Shown: piece after piece, positions 1-6,765 of the stretch
Layout of the letters: each line of letters opens with the position of its first letter
How positions within the stretch are numbered: the stretch's first letter is position 1
Assembly: GCF_028656955.1 (NCBI RefSeq)
Contig: NZ_JAMDGY010000038.1
Coordinates: forward strand, 1 to 33,123
Length of the DNA: 33,123 bases
Source of the DNA: Pseudomonas fontis
GTDB lineage: Bacteria; Pseudomonadota; Gammaproteobacteria; Pseudomonadales; Pseudomonadaceae
Direction of reading: 5' to 3'
Notes under the pieces: model-generated
Told to the model about the DNA's origin: nothing
The model's input: the letters and a program-made list of their open reading frames with translations, nothing else
The model's database searches: none
Made by a program: the position numbers and the translations under genes

Positions 1-72
1 ATGCTGCATATCGTCTTTGGTGTGCTGAAATCGGGACAACCTTATGACCCGAAGTTAGCACTTGCCCGGTGA
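1..72 (+). mobile_element. 3' end of an IS110-family transposase gene (partial)
   Basis: Frame 1 is open from the window edge to a TGA at 70-72 and gives a 23-residue tail reading LLHIVFGVLKSGQPYDP-like sequence (first residue Met here). From family knowledge this matches the usual C-terminus of IS110-type transposases (DEDD catalytic domain followed by a serine-containing C-terminal region), whose last helix typically reads 'RKLLHIxxGVLKxxxPYDP'. Only the tail is present; the catalytic part would lie to the left of the window. The leading ATG is probably an internal Met rather than a start codon. The call rests on a short motif and should be treated as likely, not proven. Confidence 0.65.
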
Positions 73-80
73 CGGGCAAG
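61..80. repeat. Perfect 8-bp hairpin overlapping the transposase stop
   Basis: CTTGCCCG at 61-68 is the exact reverse complement of CGGGCAAG at 73-80, with a 4-nt loop. It spans the transposase TGA. No T-run follows on either strand, so it is not a classical terminator; it may be a subterminal structure of the IS end. The hairpin at 111-128 starts with a similar sequence (CTTGC). Confidence 0.6.
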
Positions 81-110
81 ACGGTATCTACAAAAAATAT
101 GCGCAAGACA

Positions 111-128
111 CTTGCTCCCCAGAGCAAG
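111..128. repeat. Perfect 7-bp hairpin downstream of the mutarotase gene
   Basis: CTTGCTC (111-117) pairs exactly with GAGCAAG (122-128) around a 4-nt loop. It lies 7 nt beyond the stop of the minus-strand mutarotase gene, so it may act in 3'-end formation. On the minus strand the nearest U-rich stretch (complement of the A-run at 92-97) is about 13 nt away, too far for a textbook intrinsic terminator. Confidence 0.5.
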
Positions 129-134
129 ACCCGA

Positions 135-1031
135 TCAGAGGCCCACGCTACCCATCCTGACCCCCAGCGTATGGCTCGCCCCCGGCGCCAGTTCCACCAG
201 GTCATCCCACACGTTCGCCGTCTCGATGCATAGCATCCGTTGCCAGCCTTCCGGCGCCATGTCCGGCAGCTCGGCGGCACGCTCGGTCCACGGGTTCCAC
301 AGCACCGCGGTGCGTGAGCCTTCGCTGGTCAGCACAATGCGCCGCTTCCACGCCGGGTCGACAATGCTCAGCTGATTCGGGGCGTTCAGGTAGATCCGGT
401 CGGTTTCCCCGGCGAAGTCCAGCGCGCCGTGCTGGGTGCGTTGCTGCCAATCCGCCAGGGTGTCGATAAAGCCCAGGCCCTCGACGCCTTCCACTTGCAC
501 CTCACGCACATCGCTCACCGCAAAGTAGCTGTGCAGCGCCTGGCTGATAGTCACTGGGGCAGTGCCGTGGTTATGGCTGATCAGGCGTACGCGCAATTGC
601 TCGTCCATCACGATTTCCAGCGTCAGCTCGACGTCGTGCGCCCAGCCCGGCAGCTCACCGCGGGTCTGCGGCAAGGTCAGTTCGACCCGTACGCTATCGC
701 CCTGGCTTTCGATACCCAGCAATTGCCAGTCACGCCCACGCACCAGGCCATGGGCCGCGCCGTCATCAGCAGCGTACATGGCCTGCACCGAGGCAGGGTT
801 GCGCTTGAATACGCCGAACCACGGCCAGCACACCGGAACGCCCGCGCGTACCGACTTGCCCTGCTTGAAGATCGCTTTGTCACTGAGCCACAACAGTGGC
901 GGCTCGCCGACCCGCTGATAGCTCAGGACCTGCGCACCCTGCTGGGCAACCAGCAGTTCGGCATGCGCACTGGTGATCCGCCAGCAATTGAGTTCGCCGT
1001 GTTGTTCGACTTCGACCTTCGGTGTGGACAT
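135..1031 (-). CDS. D-hexose-6-phosphate mutarotase (YeaD-like aldose 1-epimerase family)
   Basis: Predicted 298-residue cytosolic enzyme that interconverts alpha and beta anomers of hexose 6-phosphates. Family features visible: the HG-x-x-R motif near residue 94 (HGLVRGRDW), the probable catalytic His167 in ALHSYF, and the probable catalytic Glu270 in LCIETANV. Length agrees with the family (about 290-300). The reading frame is open further upstream, but the ATG at 1031 gives the normal family N-terminus (MSTPKVEVEQ), so I chose it; the ribosome site in front of it is weak. It is followed by the IS110-like tail and preceded by the thioesterase gene on the same strand, 70 bp away, possibly cotranscribed. 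Confidence 0.88.
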   Translation of the reverse strand: MSTPKVEVEQHGELNCWRITSAHAELLVAQQGAQVLSYQRVGEPPLLWLSDKAIFKQGKSVRAGVPVCWPWFGVFKRNPASVQAMYAADDGAAHGLVRGRDWQLLGIESQGDSVRVELTLPQTRGELPGWAHDVELTLEIVMDEQLRVRLISHNHGTAPVTISQALHSYFAVSDVREVQVEGVEGLGFIDTLADWQQRTQHGALDFAGETDRIYLNAPNQLSIVDPAWKRRIVLTSEGSRTAVLWNPWTERAAELPDMAPEGWQRMLCIETANVWDDLVELAPGASHTLGVRMGSVGL

Positions 1032-1101
1032 GCGCTTATCTCGTCTGTTTGCGTAAGGCCTTGGACCTTGCACGGGGCAACGAGTTTAGCGCGCGGCCGA
1101 C

Positions 1102-1503
1102 TTAGCGACGAGGTGGCACCGAGCGGGTACGGCCGCTGCCATCGATGGCAACGAAGACAAACACCGCTTCGGTCACTTTGCGCCATTCGCTGGACAATGG
1201 ATCGTCGCTCCACACTTCGACCATCATCTGGATCGAGCTGCGGCCGATTTCCAGGGTCTGGGTATAGAAGGACAATTGCGCACCAACCGCGACCGGCACC
1301 AGGAAGGCCATGCGGTCGATGGCTACCGTGGCCACGCGGCCACCGGCAACACGGCTGGCCATGGCGGTGCCGGCGAGGTCCATCTGGGCGACTAGCCAGC
1401 CGCCGAAGATATCGCCGAAACCGTTGGTTTCACGCGGCAAAGCGGTGATCTGCAAGGCCAGGTCGCCTTGCGGGATGGGATCTTCTTGTTCGAGTTCAAT
1501 CAT
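1102..1503 (-). CDS. Acyl-CoA thioesterase, hotdog fold (YciA-like)
   Basis: Predicted 133-residue hotdog-fold thioesterase hydrolysing acyl-CoA to free acid and CoA in the cytosol. The block RETNGFGDIFGGWLVAQMD at about residues 25-42 is the YciA-type active-site segment, with Asn27 and the likely catalytic Asp42; hydrophobic beta strands follow as in the single-hotdog family. The ATG at 1503 fits the family N-terminus (MIELEQEDP); in-frame alternatives lie at 1536 and 1587 and none has a strong Shine-Dalgarno sequence, so the start is moderately certain. The natural substrate cannot be read from the sequence. Confidence 0.85.
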   Translation of the reverse strand: MIELEQEDPIPQGDLALQITALPRETNGFGDIFGGWLVAQMDLAGTAMASRVAGGRVATVAIDRMAFLVPVAVGAQLSFYTQTLEIGRSSIQMMVEVWSDDPLSSEWRKVTEAVFVFVAIDGSGRTRSVPPRR

Positions 1504-1865
1504 GCCGAGGGTGCCTCTGACCCATAACGCTTTCATAGGTGGCGCAGTAACGGTCGCCTCGAAAAACGATTCAGCACGACAATACAACGCTGCATTCGCT
1601 TTGCCGGGCGGCGAAGGAAAACTCTGCGAAACCGGCTAAGCATACCCAGCGGCGTTTTCGCACAACATCCTACACACGGCGTAACCTTTTGATACCAGAG
1701 GCCAGTATATAGAGCCACGCGGGCAGCGACGACCATGCAGTCACCATTATCTGCACACTTTGTGTACTTCTCTGTGCTTTTTAAGGCAATTTGGCTATCG
1801 TTCGATCTTCTGTCAGGCCACGGCCAGCGCTGCCGTGGTTACAAAAGCCAATAAGAGACGCCCAC
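1504..1865. other. Intergenic region between divergent thioesterase and MFS genes
   Basis: About 360 bp without a convincing gene. It must hold divergent promoters, but I see no clear -35/-10 pair; AT-rich stretches at 1686-1711 and 1741-1795 are the best places to look. An imperfect dyad at 1818-1838 (CCACGGC, 7-nt centre, GCCGTGG) sits about 27 bp before the MFS start codon and could be an operator or leader hairpin. Short open frames here look like noise. Confidence 0.5.
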
Positions 1866-3158
1866 ATGACCTCGTTGCACACCGCTTTAGAAGAGCAGCC
1901 GTCGCGACCGCTGACTCGCAGTGACTACAAAACCCTGTCGCTATCTGCCTTGGGCGGTGCGCTGGAGTTCTACGACTTCATCATCTTCGTGTTCTTTGCC
2001 GCGGTCGTCGGCAAGCTGTTCTTCCCCCCGGACATGCCTGAATGGCTGCGCTTGATGCAGACCTTCGGGATCTTCGCGGCCGGTTACCTGGCGCGCCCGT
2101 TGGGCGGTATCGTCATGGCCCACTTCGGCGACCTGCTGGGGCGCAAGAAGATGTTCACCCTGAGCATCTTCATGATGGCCGTGCCCACGTTGATCATGGG
2201 CCTGCTGCCGACTTACGCGCAGATCGGCCTGTGGGCACCCATCCTGTTGCTGCTGATGCGGGTGATCCAGGGGGCTGCCATTGGCGGTGAAGTACCGGGT
2301 GCCTGGGTGTTCGTCTCCGAGCACGTCCCGGCACGCAACACCGGCTATGCCTGCGGCACGCTGACGGCAGGGCTGACCTCCGGGATCCTGCTCGGCTCGC
2401 TGGTGGCCACCGTGATCAACACCATCTACAGCAGCAGCGAAGTGGCGGACTACGCCTGGCGGATCCCGTTCCTGCTCGGTGGCGTGTTCGGCCTGTTCTC
2501 GGTGTACCTGCGTCGCTGGCTGCACGAGACCCCGGTGTTCGCCGAGCTGCAACAGCGCAAGGCACTGGCCGAGGAAGTACCGCTGCGCGCCGTGCTGCGT
2601 GACCATCGCGGCGCCATCGTGCTGTCGATGCTGCTGACCTGGCTGCTGTCGGCCGGGATCATCGTGGTGATCCTGATGACCCCGACCATTCTGCAGACCA
2701 TCTACGCGGTGCCGGCAACCGTGTCGCTGCAGGCCAACAGCCTGGCCATCGTGCTGCTCAGCCTGGGCTGCATCGGCGCCGGCATGCTGGCCGACCGCTT
2801 CGGCGCTGGCCGGGTGTTCATCGGCGGCAGCCTGGCGCTGCTGGTGTCGTCCTGGACCTTCTACCACACGCTGCCCACCCACCCCGAGCTGCTCTACCCG
2901 ATGTACGCCCTGACCGGCCTGTGCGTGGGTATCGTCGGTGCGGTGCCATACGTGATGGTGCGGGCTTTCCCGCCGGTGGTGCGCTTCAGCGGCCTGTCGT
3001 TCTCCTACAACATGGCCTACGCGATTTTCGGCGGCCTGACCCCGATGGTGGTTACCTACCTGCTCAAGTTCAGCCCGATGGGCCCGGCCTACTATGTAGC
3101 CGGTATCTGCACCATTGGTCTGCTGGTCGGCATCTACCTGCTCGCCACCAAGCGCTGA
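1866..3158 (+). CDS. MFS transporter, metabolite:H+ symporter (MHS) type
   Basis: Predicted 430-residue inner-membrane transporter with about 12 hydrophobic segments. The N-terminus (GALEFYDFIIF, residues 31-41), loop 2-3 motif GDLLGRKKMF (88-97) and RVIQGAAIGGE (132-142) are typical of the MHS branch, which includes citrate, alpha-ketoglutarate and proline/betaine symporters. The substrate is not evident. The ATG at 1866 follows AATAAGAGACG, a usable ribosome site; the frame is open upstream but without family similarity. A terminator-like hairpin that runs into the pstS promoter follows the gene. In pseudomonads an MFS gene commonly lies beside pstS; whether it is phosphate related is unknown. 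Confidence 0.88.
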   Translation: MTSLHTALEEQPSRPLTRSDYKTLSLSALGGALEFYDFIIFVFFAAVVGKLFFPPDMPEWLRLMQTFGIFAAGYLARPLGGIVMAHFGDLLGRKKMFTLSIFMMAVPTLIMGLLPTYAQIGLWAPILLLLMRVIQGAAIGGEVPGAWVFVSEHVPARNTGYACGTLTAGLTSGILLGSLVATVINTIYSSSEVADYAWRIPFLLGGVFGLFSVYLRRWLHETPVFAELQQRKALAEEVPLRAVLRDHRGAIVLSMLLTWLLSAGIIVVILMTPTILQTIYAVPATVSLQANSLAIVLLSLGCIGAGMLADRFGAGRVFIGGSLALLVSSWTFYHTLPTHPELLYPMYALTGLCVGIVGAVPYVMVRAFPPVVRFSGLSFSYNMAYAIFGGLTPMVVTYLLKFSPMGPAYYVAGICTIGLLVGIYLLATKR

Positions 3159-3191
3159 AACCCCTCTAGAACGCCCCTCGCAACATCTTGA

Positions 3192-3224
3192 AAAGGCCAT
3201 CCTTCGATTGAAGTGATGGCCTTT
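3192..3224 (+). terminator. Hairpin after the MFS gene, overlapping the pstS Pho box
   Basis: AAAGGCCATC (3192-3201) pairs perfectly with GATGGCCTTT (3215-3224) over 10 bp with a 13-nt loop. The 3' arm ends in CTTTCAT, which is also the first Pho-box half-site at 3221-3227. It is terminator-like, with a short A/T flank rather than a long T-run. Confidence 0.6.
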
Positions 3225-3260
3225 CATCTAATTGTCACATTCGCTTCATAGAGTGGTCAT
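3221..3260 (+). promoter_or_regulatory. Tandem Pho boxes (four half-sites) of the pstS promoter
   Basis: Four 7-mers resembling the PhoB half-site CTGTCAT lie exactly 11 bp apart: CTTTCAT (3221), TTGTCAC (3232), GCTTCAT (3243) and TGGTCAT (3254). This is the geometry of two adjacent Pho boxes, with PhoB in place of a -35 element. A -10 candidate GATACT lies at 3271-3276, 10 bp beyond the last half-site, as expected for PhoB-activated promoters. PhoB itself is encoded in this window. Confidence 0.82.
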
Positions 3261-3320
3261 ACGGCCTGCAGATACTTGGGCCCGATCCATCTCACCCAAA
3301 ATTCCTGCTAGGAGCAAGGC

Positions 3321-4319
3321 ATGAAACTGAAGCGTTTGATGGCGGCCCTGACTTTCGTCGCCGCTGGCGTTGCCACCGCCAATGCGGTTGCCGCTGTTGA
3401 CCCTGCTATTCCGACCTACACCAAGACCACCGGTGTGTCGGGTAACCTCTCCAGCGTCGGTTCCGATACTCTGGCCAACCTGATGACCCTGTGGGCCGAG
3501 GCCTATAAAAAGGAATATCCGAACGTCAACATCCAGATCCAGGCCGCCGGCTCCTCCACTGCGCCACCTGCGCTGACTGAAGGCACCGCCAACCTGGGCC
3601 CGATGAGCCGCAAGATGAAGGACGTCGAGCTGCAGGCGTTCGAACAGAAGTACGGCTACAAGCCAACCGCTATCCCGGTTGCCGTTGATGCCCTGGCCGT
3701 CTTCGTGCACAAGGACAACCCGATCAAGGGCCTGACCATGGCTCAAGTCGATGCGATCTTCTCCTCGACTCGCCTGTGTGGCGCCAAAGCCGACGTGAAA
3801 ACCTGGGGTGACCTGGGCGTGACCGGCGACCTGGCCAACAAGCCGGTTCAGCTGTTCGGTCGCAACTCGGTATCGGGCACCTACGGCTACTTCAAGGAAG
3901 AAGCCCTGTGCAAAGGCGACTTCAAGCCAAACGTGAACGAACAACCAGGCTCGGCTTCGGTCGTGCAGTCGATCAGCAGCTCGCTGAACGGCATCGGTTA
4001 CTCGGGCATCGGTTACAAAACCGCTAGCGTGAAGACCGTGGCCCTGGCCAAGAAAGAAGGCGGCGCGTTCGTTGAAGACAACGAAGCCAACGCCCTGAAC
4101 GGTACCTACCCGCTGTCGCGTTTCCTCTACGTCTACGTCAACAAGGCCCCGAACAAGCCTCTGGCCCCGCTGGAAGCCGAGTTCGTGAAACTGGTGCTGT
4201 CGCAAGCAGGCCAGCAGGTTGTAGTGAAAGACGGTTACATCCCGCTGCCAGCCAAAGTGGCTGCCAAGGCCCTGGCTGACCTGGGTCTGGAACTGGGCGC
4301 GAACGTTGCCAAGCAGTAA
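3321..4319 (+). CDS. pstS: Periplasmic phosphate-binding protein PstS
   Basis: 332-residue precursor of the high-affinity phosphate-binding subunit of the PstSCAB ABC importer. A Sec signal peptide occupies about residues 1-22 (MKLKRL, hydrophobic core, ANA cleavage region). The mature protein has type II periplasmic-binding-protein features: NLSSVGSDTLANLM and AAGSSTAPPALTEGTANLGPMSRKM in the N lobe, which contain Ser/Thr-Gly turns that bind phosphate, and GRNSVSGTYGYF near the hinge. A strong ribosome site (AGGAG at 3310-3314) precedes the ATG. It has its own Pho-box promoter and is separated from pstC by two hairpins and a second Pho box, so it can be made in excess of the membrane subunits, as is usual for binding proteins. 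Confidence 0.95.
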   Translation: MKLKRLMAALTFVAAGVATANAVAAVDPAIPTYTKTTGVSGNLSSVGSDTLANLMTLWAEAYKKEYPNVNIQIQAAGSSTAPPALTEGTANLGPMSRKMKDVELQAFEQKYGYKPTAIPVAVDALAVFVHKDNPIKGLTMAQVDAIFSSTRLCGAKADVKTWGDLGVTGDLANKPVQLFGRNSVSGTYGYFKEEALCKGDFKPNVNEQPGSASVVQSISSSLNGIGYSGIGYKTASVKTVALAKKEGGAFVEDNEANALNGTYPLSRFLYVYVNKAPNKPLAPLEAEFVKLVLSQAGQQVVVKDGYIPLPAKVAAKALADLGLELGANVAKQ

Positions 4320-4329
4320 TTGAGAGACC

Positions 4330-4360
4330 GGCGAGGTCGGGTCAATGACCGGATCTCGCC
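4330..4360 (+). repeat. Long stem-loop in the pstS-pstC intergenic region
   Basis: GGCGAGGTCGGGTC (4330-4343) pairs with GACCGGATCTCGCC (4347-4360) around a 3-nt loop, with one mismatch and one G-U pair. There is no T-run. A structure like this just after a highly expressed binding-protein gene could protect the pstS mRNA 3' end; that role is inferred. Confidence 0.65.
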
Positions 4361-4373
4361 ACATATTGCGAGT

Positions 4374-4408
4374 CCGCTGCCAGGGATGTCTGAGCGGCGG
4401 GCTTTTTT
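4374..4408 (+). terminator. Probable intrinsic terminator after pstS
   Basis: CCGCT at about 4374-4378 pairs with AGCGG at about 4393-4397, and the G/C-rich segment CGGGC leads straight into TTTTTT at 4403-4408. The stem is imperfect, so it may terminate only partly and allow some read-through into pstC. Confidence 0.5.
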
Positions 4409-4419
4409 GCGTCACTGCA

Positions 4420-4437
4420 CTGTCATGTTTCTGTCAT
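4420..4437 (+). promoter_or_regulatory. Perfect consensus Pho box before pstC
   Basis: CTGTCAT at 4420-4426, four spacer bases, then CTGTCAT at 4431-4437. Both half-sites match the PhoB consensus exactly at the correct 11-bp period. The -10 position 10 bp downstream falls at about 4448-4453 (TAGGGT), only a few bases before the first possible pstC start codons. Confidence 0.85.
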
Positions 4438-4459
4438 ACGAGACCGCTAGGGTGTGCGC

Positions 4460-6748
4460 ATGAATGATCTGGCCAACTCCACCATGACCCAAAATTCTTC
4501 CCCCGTGCGGATTGATTTCAATACGCCCGAGTTGAAACGCAAGCGCCGCATGCGAGCGCTCAAGGATCGCCTGACCCGCTGGTATGTACTGGTAGGCGGG
4601 CTTGCCGTGCTGGCAGCGATCACCTTGATCTTCTTCTACCTGGCCTACGTGGTCCTGCCGCTGTTCCAGGGCGCGACCCTGACCAGCAAGAAGGCGTTGG
4701 AGCCGACTTGGCTGCAACAGGACGCGGGCAAGCCGCTGATGATTGCTCTGGAAGAGCAGAACCTGGTCGGCATGCGGGTTTCCGACAAAGGCCAGGCCTT
4801 GTTCTTCGACACCAAGACCGGTGCCGAGCTCAAGCGCGTGGAGCTGCCGATCCCGGCCGGCGCCCAGGTGACCTCGATCGGTCAGGACCAGCCAGGCCAC
4901 CCAATGGTGGTGCTGGGCTTGTCCAACGGTAAAGCGCTGGTGTTCAGCCACAGCTACCAGATCACCTACCCGGACAACAAGAAGACCATCACCCCGGCGA
5001 TTGACTACCCCTACGGTCAAGAGCTGTTCACCCTGGATGATCAAGGCCGCGCGCTGGAGCACGTGAACCTCAACATCAACGGTGAAACCCTGGTGGTGGC
5101 CGGTTCTACCGGTGCGCACCTGCAGGTCCTGTCGCTCAGCCGTGAAGAAAACATGATGACCGGCGAGGTCACCAGCGAGCAGAACCGTATCGACCTGCCG
5201 CAGATGTCCGAGCCGGTCAAGGCGATCTACATCGACCCGCGTCAGCAGTGGTTGTACGTGGTCAACGGCCGCGCCCAGGCCGATGTGTTCAGCCTGCGCG
5301 ACAAGAGCCTCAACGGTCGCTACAAGCTGCTTGAAGACGCCAACACCGAAATCACCGCCAGCACCCAGCTGGTCGGCGGTATCTCGCTGATCTTCGGTGA
5401 CTCCAAAGGTGGCCTGGCCCAGTGGTTCATGGCCCGCGACAAGGACGGCGAGCTGCGCCTGGAGCGCATCCGCGACTTCCAGATGGGCACCGCGCCGATC
5501 GTCCAGATCGATGCCGAAGAGCGCCGCAAGGGCTTCATCGCCCTGGATGCCGCCGGCAAGCTGGGGGTGTTCCACAGCACCGCGCACCGTACCCTGCTGG
5601 TCGAGTCCGTCGCTGAGGGCCCAGGCGTGCTGGCGCTGTCGCCACGTGCCAACCGCATCTTCATCGAGGAAGGCAACAAGCTGCTGCCGCTGAGCCTGAA
5701 GAACCCGCACCCGGAAGTGTCCTGGAGCGCGTTGTGGAGCAAGGTCTGGTACGAGAACTACGACGAGCCGAAGTACGTCTGGCAGTCGACTGCGTCCAAC
5801 ACCGACTTCGAACCCAAGCTGAGCCTTTCGCCCCTGACCTTCGGTACCCTCAAGGCCGCGTTCTACGCGATGATCCTGGCGGCGCCGCTGGCCATTGCCG
5901 CCGCCATCTACACCGCGTACTTCATGGCTCCGGGCATGCGCCGCAAGGTCAAGCCGGTGATCGAGCTGATGGAAGCGATGCCGACAGTGATCCTCGGCTT
6001 CTTCGCCGGCCTGTTCCTGGCACCCTACCTTGAAGGGCACCTGCCGGGGGTATTCAGCCTGTTCGTGATGCTGCCGGTCGGCATCCTGGTCTCGGGCTTC
6101 CTCTGGAGCCGCCTGCCGGAGTCGATCCGCCTGCGTGTGCCGGATGGCTGGGAGAGCGCGATCCTGATCCCGGTGATCCTGTTCACCGGCTGGTTCGCCC
6201 TGTACATGAGCCCGTTCCTGGAAACCTGGTTCTTCGATGGCGACATGCGCCTGTGGATCACCAACGACCTGGGCATCACCTACGACCAGCGCAACGCGAT
6301 GGTGGTCGGTATCGCCATGGGCTTCGCGGTCATCCCGAACATCTACTCGATCGCCGAAGACGCCGTGTTCAGCGTGCCGCGCAGCCTGACCCTGGGCTCC
6401 CTGGCGCTGGGCGCCACGCCGTGGCAGACCCTGACCCGCGTGGTCATCCTGACCGCCAGCCCGGGGATCTTCTCGGCGCTGATGATCGGCATGGGCCGCG
6501 CGGTCGGTGAAACCATGATCGTGTTGATGGCCACCGGCAACACCCCGGTCATGGAAATGAACCTGTTCGAAGGCATGCGTACCCTGGCGGCCAACGTCGC
6601 GGTGGAGATGCCGGAATCGGAAGTCGGTGGCAGCCATTACCGCGTGCTGTTCCTCGCCGCGTTGGTGCTGCTGATGTTCACCTTCGTGATGAACACCTTG
6701 GCCGAGCTGATTCGCCAGCGTCTGCGCAAGAAATACTCGTCGCTTTGA
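4460..6748 (+). CDS. pstC: Phosphate ABC transporter permease PstC, enlarged form
   Basis: 762 residues with the start at 4460 (GTG 4454 and ATG 4484 are in-frame alternatives). One N-terminal membrane helix (about 40-70) is followed by a roughly 390-residue, probably periplasmic, region rich in beta-type segments, then the ABC permease domain from about residue 460 to the end. The EAA-like cytoplasmic loop reads RSLTLGSLALGATPWQT, and GRAVGETMIVLMATGN is a PstC signature. E. coli PstC is only about 320 residues, so the extra domain is striking, though I believe it is usual in pseudomonads. With PstA it forms the membrane channel for phosphate. A perfect Pho box lies directly upstream, so the leader would be extremely short or the true start may be 4484. 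Confidence 0.9.
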   Translation: MNDLANSTMTQNSSPVRIDFNTPELKRKRRMRALKDRLTRWYVLVGGLAVLAAITLIFFYLAYVVLPLFQGATLTSKKALEPTWLQQDAGKPLMIALEEQNLVGMRVSDKGQALFFDTKTGAELKRVELPIPAGAQVTSIGQDQPGHPMVVLGLSNGKALVFSHSYQITYPDNKKTITPAIDYPYGQELFTLDDQGRALEHVNLNINGETLVVAGSTGAHLQVLSLSREENMMTGEVTSEQNRIDLPQMSEPVKAIYIDPRQQWLYVVNGRAQADVFSLRDKSLNGRYKLLEDANTEITASTQLVGGISLIFGDSKGGLAQWFMARDKDGELRLERIRDFQMGTAPIVQIDAEERRKGFIALDAAGKLGVFHSTAHRTLLVESVAEGPGVLALSPRANRIFIEEGNKLLPLSLKNPHPEVSWSALWSKVWYENYDEPKYVWQSTASNTDFEPKLSLSPLTFGTLKAAFYAMILAAPLAIAAAIYTAYFMAPGMRRKVKPVIELMEAMPTVILGFFAGLFLAPYLEGHLPGVFSLFVMLPVGILVSGFLWSRLPESIRLRVPDGWESAILIPVILFTGWFALYMSPFLETWFFDGDMRLWITNDLGITYDQRNAMVVGIAMGFAVIPNIYSIAEDAVFSVPRSLTLGSLALGATPWQTLTRVVILTASPGIFSALMIGMGRAVGETMIVLMATGNTPVMEMNLFEGMRTLAANVAVEMPESEVGGSHYRVLFLAALVLLMFTFVMNTLAELIRQRLRKKYSSL

Positions 6749-6765
6749 TAGAAAGGTAGAGATCC

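Noticed and set aside
1681..1715. Possible sigma-70 promoter (TTTTGA and TATATA) before the MFS gene
   Set aside because: The spacing between the elements is only 13 bp, too short for a standard promoter.
1941..3227. 428-codon open frame antisense to the MFS gene
   Set aside because: His/Gln/Arg/Glu-rich shadow of a membrane protein gene; no support for expression.
4412..6637. 741-codon open frame antisense to pstC
   Set aside because: It is a GC-bias shadow: His/Gln/Arg/Asp-rich low-complexity protein with no family features, opposite a clearly conserved pstC.
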